DNA of 64,000 nucleotides from Gemmatimonadota bacterium (lineage in GTDB: Bacteria; Gemmatimonadota; Gemmatimonadetes; Longimicrobiales; Gaopeijiaceae). A program made the position numbers and the translations under genes. The notes beneath the pieces are model-generated. The model was given only the letters and a program-made list of their open reading frames with translations. It did no database searches and was not told where the DNA came from. Positions 18,494 to 27,101 of this stretch are shown one piece after another. Location of the stretch: positions 1 through 64,000 of the forward strand of contig JAPPNO010000104.1 in NCBI GenBank assembly GCA_028873845.1, written 5' to 3'. Within the stretch, counting starts at the first letter, position 1. The number at the start of each line of letters is the position of its first letter.

Positions 18494-19330
18494 ATGACAC
18501 CCTCCGCCAGGAGAAGAGGCAGGGCCGTTTCCCCTCGCAGCGCCATTGCAAGCCGCCACGGGAATCCCTCCGCCGTTCGCGCGGCGGTGCTCGCCGCCTG
18601 CGCCACGGTGCTGTGGAGCTGCGACCGCCCCGTGGCCCAGCTGGACTACGAGCTGCGCCGCCAGCTCCCCCACGATCCCGAGGCCTACACCCAGGGGCTG
18701 CTCATTCACGACGGGACCTTCTTCGAGAGCACCGGGCAGTACGGAAGCTCGGACGTGCGCCAGGTCGACATCGCCACCGGTCAGGTGCTTCGCATCCACG
18801 CCCTCGGCGAGGAGCACTTCGGGGAAGGCCTGGCCCTGGTCGGCGACAGGCTGGTGCAGCTGACCTGGAAGGCGGGACTGGCCTTCGTCTACGACGCCGC
18901 CACGCTCACGCCGGTGGACACGTTGGAATACGAGGGGGAGGGATGGGGGCTCTGCCACGACGGCCGGTCGCTCTTCATGACCGACGGAAGCGGCACCCTG
19001 CAGCGCCGCGATCCGCAGACCTTCGACCTCGTCGAGGAGATCCGCGTCACCCGCGACGGCTTCTCCGTGCGCAACCTGAACGAGCTCGAATGCGTGGGCG
19101 ACCACATCTACGCGAACATCTATCTCAAGGATGAAATCGTGCGCATCGACAAGGTCTCGGGCGAGATAAACGCTACACTGGACGCCTTTTCCCTGTCCGT
19201 GTACGGCGGCCGCCCGGCCGATGTGGGGGCCGTGTTCAACGGCATCGCCTACGACCCGGGGACGGGGACCTTCTATGTGACGGGGAAGCTCTGGTCGAGC
19301 ATGTTCGAGATTGCGATAGCCGGGGGGTAG
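18494..19330 (+). CDS. Glutaminyl-peptide cyclotransferase (glutamine cyclase), exported
   Basis: Converts N-terminal glutamine of peptides or proteins to pyroglutamate, releasing ammonia. The 278-residue protein matches the plant/bacterial-type glutamine cyclotransferase family (five-bladed propeller): PHDPEAYTQGLLI near the mature start, FFESTGQYGSS, FGEGLAL, the RNLNELECVGDHIYANIY string, and a final FNGIAYDPGTGTFYVTGK-like segment are all family signatures. An N-terminal basic region and hydrophobic stretch ending at a Cys (VLWSC) indicate export, perhaps as a lipoprotein. The start is supported by GGAGAAAG just upstream. It precedes the tandem metalloproteases, but the 144-nt gap suggests a separate promoter for those. 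Confidence 0.9.
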   Translation: MTPSARRRGRAVSPRSAIASRHGNPSAVRAAVLAACATVLWSCDRPVAQLDYELRRQLPHDPEAYTQGLLIHDGTFFESTGQYGSSDVRQVDIATGQVLRIHALGEEHFGEGLALVGDRLVQLTWKAGLAFVYDAATLTPVDTLEYEGEGWGLCHDGRSLFMTDGSGTLQRRDPQTFDLVEEIRVTRDGFSVRNLNELECVGDHIYANIYLKDEIVRIDKVSGEINATLDAFSLSVYGGRPADVGAVFNGIAYDPGTGTFYVTGKLWSSMFEIAIAGG

Positions 19331-19474
19331 TTGGCCCGGGGGTCGCGGTAGTGGAGACCGGACGATCCGCTCATACCGGCGCTGCCGTCCGACACTCCCC
19401 CTTGACTGGACCGGGGAACGCCGCATGATGATTGTAGTGATGCAGGGAATCCCGTCGCGTGCGGAGGGCGACTT

Positions 19475-21280
19475 ATGACGAGCATCGGGCGGAGAGCGGC
19501 GCTTCTGGCCGGGACTGTCCTGCTGGGTGCCTGCGCCGATCTGGCCCTGGAAGCGGATCGCATACCGACATCGGTCGAGATCTCGCCGCGGGGCGGTTTC
19601 TTCACTGAGGGCGAGACCGTCAAGCTGCGAGTCGTGGTGTACGACCAGAACGACGAGGAGATGCCGGTCCCGAGCTGGGCGCCCACCTGGAAGATCACGG
19701 ACACGACCATCGTGCGGGTCGCTCGGGACGGCACGATGAGCACGGTCGGAGGCGGCGAGGTCGTGGTTGGAGTGGAGGTGGCCGGCAGCGCCGCCACCGC
19801 ACGGTTCCGCGTCAACCCCAACCAGGTCGACCTTGCGGCACCGGTGATCTATCTGAACCAGGCTGCGCAGAACCGGCGCGGCGACGTGCCGCTCATTCCG
19901 GGCCGGCCGGGACTGCTGCGGGTCTTCGTGGTCGGAGACGAGACCAGCTACTACGAGCCCAGCGTTCGCGTCACCCTTTTCCGGGACGGTTCCGAGGTCT
20001 TTCGGGAGGTGATCCCGGCACAGGCCGATTCCACTTCCACGAAGGTCATGGAGGCCGGGCTGACGGATTCGTACAACGTTGTCATTCCCGGGCACCTGGT
20101 CCACCAGGGGACGGGGATGGTGGTCGAGCTCGACCCGGAGGGCGTGGTGCCCCTGGGTCCGGGCGCCCGGACCCGCTATCCGGCTACGGGTACGATGCCG
20201 ATCGAGCCGGTGGAGCCCCCGTTGCTTCGCCAGATCATGGTTCCGACCATCGCGGTGGCCAACTCGAGCAACGCGGGCCTGAACTGGACCGAGGGACTGC
20301 ATGCCGGGAGTGCGCGGATGCGCATGGCGAGGACCACCCTGTCGGTCGGCGCGCTCGAGGTGGAAGTGCGCGAGACCTACCGCACCGGAAACGATCTTCG
20401 AACCTTCGAAGGGTGGAGCGAGTACATCAACGAGGTTCGTGCGCTGTACCTGGCCGAGGGCCAGCGCGGCTACTACTACGGCGTCGTTGGTGTTTCAGCC
20501 GGATCGGCGATCGGCGGCCTGGGCTTCATCGGCTTTCCGGTGAGCGTGGGGCTTCCGTACGCCTACATCTACGCGCACGAACTGGGCCACAACATGAACC
20601 TGCTCCACGCGCCCTGCGGGGGTGCGGGCGGGTTCGACGGCTCCTATCCGCACAGCAACGGATCCATCGGAATCTGGGGATACGACGTGGCTGGTGAGCG
20701 GCTGCTGGATCCGGATGTCTACAACGACCTCATGGGCTACTGCGGAAACCGCTGGGTCAGCGACTACCACTTCAAGAAGGCGTTCGACCACAGGCTGAAC
20801 GGGGATGGGGGGGTCGTTCTCGATGGCGCTTCGGACGCGTCCAGGGGCGACATGCTGGTGGTTTGGGGGAGAATCCGGGACGGACGGGTGACCCTCGACC
20901 CGGCGTTCCTGCTGAACGGTCCCGCGGCGCTTCCCGATGAAGACGGTCCCTATCGCGTCGAGGGGATCGGTGTGGACGGACAGTCCAGGTTCTCGGTCTC
21001 GTTCTCTCCGACGCCGCTCGAGTACGGCGGTGGGGGATTCGTCTTCCTCGTCCCCTGGGAGCCGGATTGGGCCGGGACGCTGGACCGGATGGTTCTGACC
21101 GGGCCCGAGGGGACCGACACCGTAACACGCACCGGTTCGCCCCCGATCGCCGTGGTGACCGACCGCTCGACCGGCGTCATTCGGGCCATCATCCGCGACT
21201 GGGACGGGGGACCGCTTCCGGGCGAGGCCGGCGCGGACGTGACCATCTCCAGGGGTATACCCGGAGGCGTTGGGCGATGA
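19475..21280 (+). CDS. Metzincin-like zinc metalloprotease lipoprotein, copy 1
   Basis: Cell-surface or periplasmic zinc protease of a family I cannot name precisely. The 601-residue protein has a signal with a canonical lipobox (LLGAC at about 16-20), then an Ig-like (Big2-type) domain to about residue 110 (PTSVEISP...LRVVVYDQND), a middle region, and a catalytic domain with HELGHNMNLLH (H368, E369, H372, third ligand H378). A Met-turn (DLMGYC) lies about 40 residues later. That combination is metzincin-like, except that the usual Gly before the third His is Asn; M66 (StcE-type) proteases are the nearest thing I know. Two cysteines (HAPC and MGYC) flank the site. A beta-rich C-terminal region follows. 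The next gene is a paralogue of the same length. Confidence 0.82.
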   Translation: MTSIGRRAALLAGTVLLGACADLALEADRIPTSVEISPRGGFFTEGETVKLRVVVYDQNDEEMPVPSWAPTWKITDTTIVRVARDGTMSTVGGGEVVVGVEVAGSAATARFRVNPNQVDLAAPVIYLNQAAQNRRGDVPLIPGRPGLLRVFVVGDETSYYEPSVRVTLFRDGSEVFREVIPAQADSTSTKVMEAGLTDSYNVVIPGHLVHQGTGMVVELDPEGVVPLGPGARTRYPATGTMPIEPVEPPLLRQIMVPTIAVANSSNAGLNWTEGLHAGSARMRMARTTLSVGALEVEVRETYRTGNDLRTFEGWSEYINEVRALYLAEGQRGYYYGVVGVSAGSAIGGLGFIGFPVSVGLPYAYIYAHELGHNMNLLHAPCGGAGGFDGSYPHSNGSIGIWGYDVAGERLLDPDVYNDLMGYCGNRWVSDYHFKKAFDHRLNGDGGVVLDGASDASRGDMLVVWGRIRDGRVTLDPAFLLNGPAALPDEDGPYRVEGIGVDGQSRFSVSFSPTPLEYGGGGFVFLVPWEPDWAGTLDRMVLTGPEGTDTVTRTGSPPIAVVTDRSTGVIRAIIRDWDGGPLPGEAGADVTISRGIPGGVGR

Positions 21281-21429
21281 ATGAGAACGGGGACCTCGGC
21301 GTTAGCCACGGGCCTGCCGACCCCGGCGGGCTCGCATGGCAGCGATTCGGGGGCTACGATGGTGGCAAGCCGGGGGGTTTTGTCCGCGGCCTGCCAGGCC
21401 AGGTGGGATCAACACAAGGGAGGAAAGAG

Positions 21430-23232
21430 ATGAAGACGATCATGCGAAAAGGGATTCCGTTGGCGGCCGCGGTGCTGATTGCGGCCTGCGCCGATCTGGC
21501 CCTGGAGGCGGATCGCGTGCCGACGTCGATGGAGATTTCGACTCACGACATCCTGATCCGGGAAGATCAGTCCGCGAAGCTGGACGTGGAGGTGCGGGAT
21601 CAAAACGACGAGATCATGCCGTTGCCCTCCTGGGCACCTCTGCAATGGGAGGTTGTGGACCCTACCATCGCGGATGTCGCCCTTGATGGCAGCGTCAACC
21701 CCCTGAAGGGCGGGGAAACCCGCGTACTGGTGAAGCTGGCCGGTCTGGGTGCCGCGTCGCGGATTCGCATCAACCCCAACCAGGTGGCTCTTTCGGCTCC
21801 GCTGATGTACGTGACGCAGAGCATCCAGACCCATGACCACGATGTCGTGCTCATCGCGGGGCGCGCTGCGGTGGTCCGCGTCTTCATGGTCGGGGACGAA
21901 ACCAGCTTCTATGGGCCGAGCGTCCGCATCAGAATGCTGCTGGACGACCGGGAGATCTTCCGGCAGGATTACGCGCAGGAACGCGACCGGACTCCCAGCG
22001 AGGTCATCGAATCGGAGCTGGACGGGTCGGTCAACGCAGTGATCCCCGGGTCCGCGATCCGGCCTGGTGTCCGTATGGTCGTCGAGCTCGATCCCGAGGG
22101 GGTCGTGCCGCTGGCGCCGGGTTCCCGAACACGCTATCCGGAGAGTGGTTCAATGCCGCTCACGGTCAAGGAAGTCCCCTTGTTCCGTCAGATCATCGTT
22201 CCGACAATCCACGTTACGTCATCGAACGAATCGATTGTCGCCTGGGCCAATGGCCTGAGCCTCGACCACCCCTACATACAGCTCCTCCGCGCCCTTCTGC
22301 CGGTCGCCGAGATGGAGCTGGAGATCCACGAGCCCTTCCGCGCGGACCTCAACACCGGCAACGGTTGGTTTTCCTGGCTCAATGACATGCGGACGATGTT
22401 CCATCAGGAGGGCCGGCGCGGCTACTTCCACGGCGCGGCGGGACAGTCGGCGGGAGGTCTGTTGGGAGTGGCGTACCTCGGTGTCCCGGCGAGCGTGGCG
22501 ATCAACCGGGCCGATGTCTACACGCATGAAGTGGGACACAACATGTCCCTGTTCCATGCGCCGTGCGGTGTCGCCGGCGACCCCAATTTCCCGCACGGTG
22601 GCGCATCGATCGGGTATTGGGGGTACGACCCCTTCCGGAAGGCCCTGAAGAGCCCGCGCGACTTCGTGGACGTCATGTCCTACTGCAACCCGGTCTGGAT
22701 CAGCGACTACCATTTCACCCGGGCGACCGCGCATCGGCTCAGCGGGGACGGCGGCGTCATACTCGATGCCCCACCCGTGGCCGCGGGCGGCACGGAGGGC
22801 AAGGTGCTTGTGGTGCGGGGCCTGCTTCGGGATGGCGGGTTGATGCTGGAACCCGCGTTTGTCCTGACGGGGCCGCCGGCGCTTCCCGAGACCGACGGTC
22901 CCTACCGGGTCGACGGGATCGGTGTGGACGGCCAAACCGAGTTCTCGCTCTCGTTCTCGCCGACCCCGATGGAACACGGTGGCGGCGGCTTCGTCTTCCT
23001 GGTTCCATACCGGGCCGACTGGGCCGAGACGCTGGACCGGATGGTACTGACCGGCCCCGAGGGGACGGACACGGTGACCCGCACCGGATTGCCCCCGATG
23101 GCCGTGGTCACGAATCCTGCCACCGGTGTCATCCAGGCGATCATCAGGGACTGGGACGGCGGACCGCTGCCCGGTGAGGGTGTCTCGAGGGTGACGATCA
23201 CCCGGGGGATTCCGACGGGCGAGGGCCGGTAG
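21430..23232 (+). CDS. Metzincin-like zinc metalloprotease lipoprotein, copy 2
   Basis: Tandem paralogue of the preceding gene, 600 residues and collinear with it throughout. It has a lipobox LIAAC, an Ig-like N-domain with the same DQNDE...PSWAP wording, the zinc site HEVGHNMSLFH (H366, E367, H370, H376) and the Met-turn VMSYC. The C-terminal third (ALPETDGPYRVDGIGVDGQ onward) is close to identical to copy 1, whereas the central substrate-side region differs more. That pattern suggests an old duplication with diverged specificity. The ATG at 21430 follows GAGGAAAGAG. The 149-nt gap after copy 1 has no gene. The conserved paired cysteines near the zinc site are kept. Confidence 0.82.
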   Translation: MKTIMRKGIPLAAAVLIAACADLALEADRVPTSMEISTHDILIREDQSAKLDVEVRDQNDEIMPLPSWAPLQWEVVDPTIADVALDGSVNPLKGGETRVLVKLAGLGAASRIRINPNQVALSAPLMYVTQSIQTHDHDVVLIAGRAAVVRVFMVGDETSFYGPSVRIRMLLDDREIFRQDYAQERDRTPSEVIESELDGSVNAVIPGSAIRPGVRMVVELDPEGVVPLAPGSRTRYPESGSMPLTVKEVPLFRQIIVPTIHVTSSNESIVAWANGLSLDHPYIQLLRALLPVAEMELEIHEPFRADLNTGNGWFSWLNDMRTMFHQEGRRGYFHGAAGQSAGGLLGVAYLGVPASVAINRADVYTHEVGHNMSLFHAPCGVAGDPNFPHGGASIGYWGYDPFRKALKSPRDFVDVMSYCNPVWISDYHFTRATAHRLSGDGGVILDAPPVAAGGTEGKVLVVRGLLRDGGLMLEPAFVLTGPPALPETDGPYRVDGIGVDGQTEFSLSFSPTPMEHGGGGFVFLVPYRADWAETLDRMVLTGPEGTDTVTRTGLPPMAVVTNPATGVIQAIIRDWDGGPLPGEGVSRVTITRGIPTGEGR

Positions 23233-23313
23233 GGGCGGGCTTTACCGGCTGGGCGGGGAGGGTCCGGGTACCGCCGCGCGTGCGCCCCGGGGGCTCGGCC
23301 AGCGGCGAAGCCC

Positions 23314-24621
23314 TCACCCGAACAGCGCCCTCCCATCCTCGTTCTGCACGAATTCGGCGAAGCCCGACGCGTCCTCCGCCGCCTCCTCGATCCGCTCCAC
23401 GCCACGCCGTATGTCCTCCATGCCGTTCGCGATCGAGAGGCGGAGGAAGTCCTGCCCCTCCGCCCCGATCCTGCCGAACGAGGCCCGGTCCATCGTGGCC
23501 ACCCCGTAGCGGTACAGCAGGAACATCTGCAGCATCCCCGCGGGTGTCGCACGGCTCGGAGCCACCTTGTGAATCCGTTCACAGGCGTCGTACACGCCCA
23601 GCCGCTCACACAGCCCCGACACGTCCGGGAAGACGTAGAACGCGCCCTTCGGCGTGCGGCACCTCACGCCGGGTATCCGGTTCAGCGCGGGCACGATCCG
23701 GTTCCGCCGCCTCTCGAAGGCGCCCACCATCCTGCGCACCTCCACTGCCGACGCGGGGTCCTCGTACGCGGCCGCCCCCGCCTCCTGCAGAAAGGGTGGC
23801 ACGCACGACATGATGTTGATGTTGATCCGCTTGAAGATCGCGGCCTCCTCCCCGGTGGGCAGGACCGCCCATCCGAGCCGCCACCCGGTCATCGCGAAGC
23901 CCTTGGAGTGGCCGCTGGCGAGCACCGTGCGCTCGGGCATGCCCGGGTGCGACACGATGCTCTCGTGTTCGAGGCCGTCGAAGAGAATCTGCTCGTAGAT
24001 CTCGTCGGAGTAGACGCGCACGTCGGGACGGCACCGCTCGCGGACCAGTTCGGCGATCCCGGCCAGGTCGTCGCGCGACAGCACGCCGCCGGTCGGGTTC
24101 GAGGGCGAGCAGAGGATGATCAGCTTGGTGCGATCAGTGATGAGGGCCGCCAGGTCGTCGGCGGTGAAGGCGAAGTCCCGGTCTTCGGAGAGCGGGAGCG
24201 GGACCGGCACGGCCCCCACGAACCGCACCCAGGACTCGTAGATGGGGAAGCCGGGGGACGGGTAGATGACCTCGTCGCCCTCGTCCACGTAGGTCTGCAG
24301 CGTGTAGCCGATGGGCGGCTTGGCCCCGGGGGTGACGACGACGCGGTCCGGGGCGACCTCCACGCCCCGGGTGTTGCGGACGTGGTCGGTGATGGCCTGG
24401 CGGAAGGGGAGGATGCCGGCTGGGTCGCAGTAGCCTGAGCGTCCGGCGTCGAGGGCCGCGCCGGCAATCCGGTTGAGGTGCGGCGCGCTGCGGAAGTCGG
24501 GCGCGCCCAGGTTGAAGCGGATGATGTCCATGCCCCGGTCGACGCATCGCTGGATGTCGTCGCCGAGCTTGAAGGCGTTCTCGGTGCCCAGGCGGCTCAT
24601 GCGGCGGGCGATCAGGGGCAC
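23314..24621 (-). CDS. Class I aminotransferase (aspartate aminotransferase family)
   Basis: Cytosolic PLP enzyme of the AspAT/ArAT Igamma-like family. All key residues are present: the NPTG phosphate/PLP site (175-178), the D206-x-x-Y209 pair in SDEIY, the Schiff-base lysine K240 in SGHSKGFAMTGWRLGW, and a late Arg in FLRLSIAN for the substrate carboxylate. It is 435 residues, a little longer than the ~390 norm because of an insertion near 325-380 and a short tail. The amino-acid substrate cannot be assigned. The AT-rich element at 24700-24745 lies about 85 nt upstream in the right orientation to act as its promoter. It is divergent from the Tat-exported class V enzyme. Confidence 0.9.
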   Translation of the reverse strand: MPLIARRMSRLGTENAFKLGDDIQRCVDRGMDIIRFNLGAPDFRSAPHLNRIAGAALDAGRSGYCDPAGILPFRQAITDHVRNTRGVEVAPDRVVVTPGAKPPIGYTLQTYVDEGDEVIYPSPGFPIYESWVRFVGAVPVPLPLSEDRDFAFTADDLAALITDRTKLIILCSPSNPTGGVLSRDDLAGIAELVRERCRPDVRVYSDEIYEQILFDGLEHESIVSHPGMPERTVLASGHSKGFAMTGWRLGWAVLPTGEEAAIFKRININIMSCVPPFLQEAGAAAYEDPASAVEVRRMVGAFERRRNRIVPALNRIPGVRCRTPKGAFYVFPDVSGLCERLGVYDACERIHKVAPSRATPAGMLQMFLLYRYGVATMDRASFGRIGAEGQDFLRLSIANGMEDIRRGVERIEEAAEDASGFAEFVQNEDGRALFG

Positions 24622-24928
24622 GGGGGATCTCCTTGTGGATTGTGGCGCGGGGGTGGCCCGGTCAGGGGCTTAGGGGACAGCGTACGATGGTCCAGGTGGG
24701 AGAAGTGTATACTATACATGACAAAATGTAATGTTGACATAACATCGTGAAAAGGTTCACAAGGAGGTCGGCCCTTGGCGGCATCGCGGGGAAGCCTGCC
24801 GCGGAGGACACATCCACTGGCCGCGGAAGCAGCCGGCGGGCATGGCCCCAACCACCCGCCGACACCTATGATCAGCGAGAAGCCCGGTCCGGCAATGGCC
24901 GGTGGCCGGTCAGTACCGGAGAGCGACC
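24622..24928. other. Divergent intergenic region without a gene
   Basis: About 307 nt between two divergent PLP-enzyme genes. The left part carries the AT-rich element copy D (24706-24740). An AAGGAGGT string followed by TTG occurs at 24761-24777, but the frame it opens runs into Arg/Pro-rich shadow sequence and is not in phase with the downstream enzyme. I see no RNA gene or convincing small protein here. Confidence 0.6.
24706..24740 (-). repeat. Copy D of the dispersed AT-rich element, probable promoter
   Basis: Read on the minus strand: GTCAAC (24738-24733), then ATTTTGTCATGT and a TATACA hexamer at 24711-24706. It aligns with the other three copies over about 40 nt and here lies about 85 nt upstream of the aminotransferase start at 24621, so a promoter or operator role is plausible. 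Confidence 0.5.
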
Positions 24929-26212
24929 ATGACGAGACCATCCACACGCCGAACCTTCCTTGCCACGCTGGCCGCCGGAGCCGCCGCCGCCCCGGACGCG
25001 CTCTCCGGCGTTCGCCCGGGGACCCGCGCCCCACTCCCGCTCCCCTCCGGCACCACACCGCGCGACGAATCCTACTGGGAGCTGGTCCGCGCCCAGTTCG
25101 CCTTCCGCGAGGAACGCGTCCCGATGAACGCGGCCAACCTGTGCCCCTCCCCCCGTTCGGTGGCCGCCCGCGTGGAGGAACTGACGCGCGACATCGACCG
25201 GGACTGTTCCTTCAACAACCGCGCCAGGTTCCGCGGCCTCACCGAGGCGTCGCGGAGCGCGGTGGCCGCCCAGCTCGGAGTCAGCTCCGACGAGATCGCG
25301 CTGGTCCGCAACACCAGCGAGGCCAACAACACCATCAACAACGGCGTTCCGTTGCGCGCCGGCGACGAGGTGGTCATCTGGGACCAGAATCACCCCACCA
25401 ACAACGTCGCCTGGGAGGTGCGGGCGGCGCGCTTCGGGATCGTGGTGAGGCGCGTGTCCGTGCCGCCCCGCCCGCCCTCGATCGACGCGCTCATCGGTCC
25501 CTTCGCCGCGGCCCTGACCGATCGCACCCGCGTGCTGTCTCTCACGCATGTGTCGAATGTGAGCGGGATCCGCCTCCCGGTGCGGGAGCTGTGCGAGGTG
25601 GCGCACCGGCGCGGCATCCACGTCCACGTGGACGGCGCCCAAAGCTGGGGTGCGCTGGATGTCGACCTGCGCGAGCTCGGCTGCGACTCCTACGCCGCGT
25701 CCGCGCACAAGTGGTTCATGGGACCGAAGGAGGCGGGCCTGCTCTATGTGCGCGCGGACCGGATCGGCGAGATCTGGCCCAACATCGTGGCGCCGGGGTG
25801 GGGCAGCGACGCCGAACCCGACGTGAGGGGCGCGCGCAAGTTCGAGTCGCTGGGGCAGCGGGACGACGCGTGCCTGGCGGCGGTGGGAACCGGGGCGGAA
25901 TTCCAGGCGGCGATCGGCGCGGCCGAGGTCGAAGGGCGGGTGATCCAGCTGGCGACTGCGCTCAAGGAGGGGATGGCCGAGCTGGGGATGACGCTGGTGA
26001 CGCCGATGGACCCGGACCTTTCAGGCGGCGTCTGCATCATGGAGGTGCCGGGGGACCGGCGCGCGGCGCTTGACGGCTTGTACGAGGCGCACGGGATTGC
26101 GGGGGCGGGGACGGGGGGGCTGCGGCTGTGCCCGCACGTGTACAATACGGTGGCGCACGTCAAGCGGGCCCTGGAGGGGATCGGGGCGCTGCGGAAGGTG
26201 ATTCTGGGGTGA
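24929..26212 (+). CDS. Tat-exported class V PLP enzyme (isopenicillin-N-epimerase-like)
   Basis: PLP-dependent fold-type-I enzyme of the class V/cysteine-desulfurase-like superfamily, with an export signal. The N-terminus STRRTFLATLAAGAAAA (5-21) fits the twin-arginine consensus, which would allow folded, cofactor-loaded enzyme to be exported. The catalytic body has the NTSEANNT phosphate region (128-135), HVDGAQS with D235, and the Schiff-base lysine K261 in AHKWFMGPKEAG. It is 427 residues, as in isopenicillin N epimerase and related proteins. The true reaction (epimerase, desulfurase or aminotransferase) is unknown. GGAGAG precedes the ATG. Its 3' end overlaps the convergent dapB gene by 53 nt. 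A periplasmic PLP enzyme is uncommon. Confidence 0.82.
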   Translation: MTRPSTRRTFLATLAAGAAAAPDALSGVRPGTRAPLPLPSGTTPRDESYWELVRAQFAFREERVPMNAANLCPSPRSVAARVEELTRDIDRDCSFNNRARFRGLTEASRSAVAAQLGVSSDEIALVRNTSEANNTINNGVPLRAGDEVVIWDQNHPTNNVAWEVRAARFGIVVRRVSVPPRPPSIDALIGPFAAALTDRTRVLSLTHVSNVSGIRLPVRELCEVAHRRGIHVHVDGAQSWGALDVDLRELGCDSYAASAHKWFMGPKEAGLLYVRADRIGEIWPNIVAPGWGSDAEPDVRGARKFESLGQRDDACLAAVGTGAEFQAAIGAAEVEGRVIQLATALKEGMAELGMTLVTPMDPDLSGGVCIMEVPGDRRAALDGLYEAHGIAGAGTGGLRLCPHVYNTVAHVKRALEGIGALRKVILG

Positions 26213-27017
26213 GGGGACTGCAACCGAAGAGAAGCATATCCAGTCCCCTGACCAGTCCCGTCACCTCCCCGACCCTGCGAACGGCGAGCAGCGTGCCGGC
26301 CACGTAGGGTTCGGGGCTCAGGCCCGCATCGTGGCGTATGGTCAGCCGTTCGCCGGGCAGCCCGAACAGCGCCTCGACCGAGAGTACGTACCCCGGCAGC
26401 CGCACCGAGTGCACCTGGGTTCCGGCGAGCGATGCACCCCGGGTGGCGGGCTCTCCGAGGATGTCGTCGACCGGACGGGACAGCCGGTTGGGCGCGATCG
26501 CGGCCAGGTGGTCCGCCAGTTCCCGCGCGGTGCCGCTGGGAGCGTCGGGCTTGTCCGCATGCGAAAAGTCGACGATCTCGCGGTGGGGCAGGTGCCGGGC
26601 GGCGATCCCGGCCAGGTGTTTGAGGAGGGCGGCCGTGAGGGAGAAGTTTCCCGCCGCGATCACGCCGGAGTGCGCGGCGCGGGCGGCCGCGTCGAGGTCG
26701 CGGTAGTCGGCCGCGCTCAGCCCCGATGTGCCGATCACCACGCGGACGCCCGCCTCGAGTGCGGCGAGGGCGTGCCCCTTCACCGCCACAGGGTGCGTGT
26801 AGTCGATCCAGACGTCGGGATTGGCGGCCAGGGCCCTCGCGGGATCGGCCGTGATCGCGACTCCGGCCGGCCTGTCTTGGCCGATGGCGGTGCCTGCGTC
26901 CCGGCCGGCCGCCTCGCGCGCCAGCCCGGCCACCAGCCGCAGGTCCTCGGACCGCAGCACGGCAGCGGCGATGGCGCGGCCGGTCCAACCGGTCACACCC
27001 GCGACGCAGACGCGCAA
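26160..27017 (-). CDS. dapB: 4-hydroxy-tetrahydrodipicolinate reductase
   Basis: Lysine/diaminopimelate pathway enzyme that reduces HTPA with NAD(P)H in the cytosol. It has the Rossmann start VCVAGVTGWTGRAI (3-16), the GTSGLS loop, GNFSL, and the active-site segment DFSHADKPDAPSGTA, which matches the DapB H-x-x-x-K-x-DAPSGTA motif. Substitution of the usual leading HH by SH is mild. It is 285 residues, about 15-20 longer than typical. The extra C-terminal tail (after GLDMLLFG) is Ser/Pro-rich and lies in the part that overlaps the convergent PLP enzyme, so it may be a read-on product of a lost stop. The start is TTG with AGGAG about 10 nt upstream. Confidence 0.9.
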   Translation of the reverse strand: MRVCVAGVTGWTGRAIAAAVLRSEDLRLVAGLAREAAGRDAGTAIGQDRPAGVAITADPARALAANPDVWIDYTHPVAVKGHALAALEAGVRVVIGTSGLSAADYRDLDAAARAAHSGVIAAGNFSLTAALLKHLAGIAARHLPHREIVDFSHADKPDAPSGTARELADHLAAIAPNRLSRPVDDILGEPATRGASLAGTQVHSVRLPGYVLSVEALFGLPGERLTIRHDAGLSPEPYVAGTLLAVRRVGEVTGLVRGLDMLLFGCSPLTPESPSAAPRSPPGPA

Positions 27018-27101
27018 GGGTTACGAGCTCCTGGATGGTTCCGGCGGTCCGTGGATCAATCCGTCGGCGTGCCTGGGGGCATGCCCGCGGGCTCCTGACA
27101 C

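Noticed and set aside
24761-24932. AAGGAGGT plus TTG suggesting a small gene before the Tat-exported enzyme
   Set aside because: The frame opened is Arg/Pro-rich, continues as a shadow of the enzyme in the wrong phase, and has no recognisable feature.
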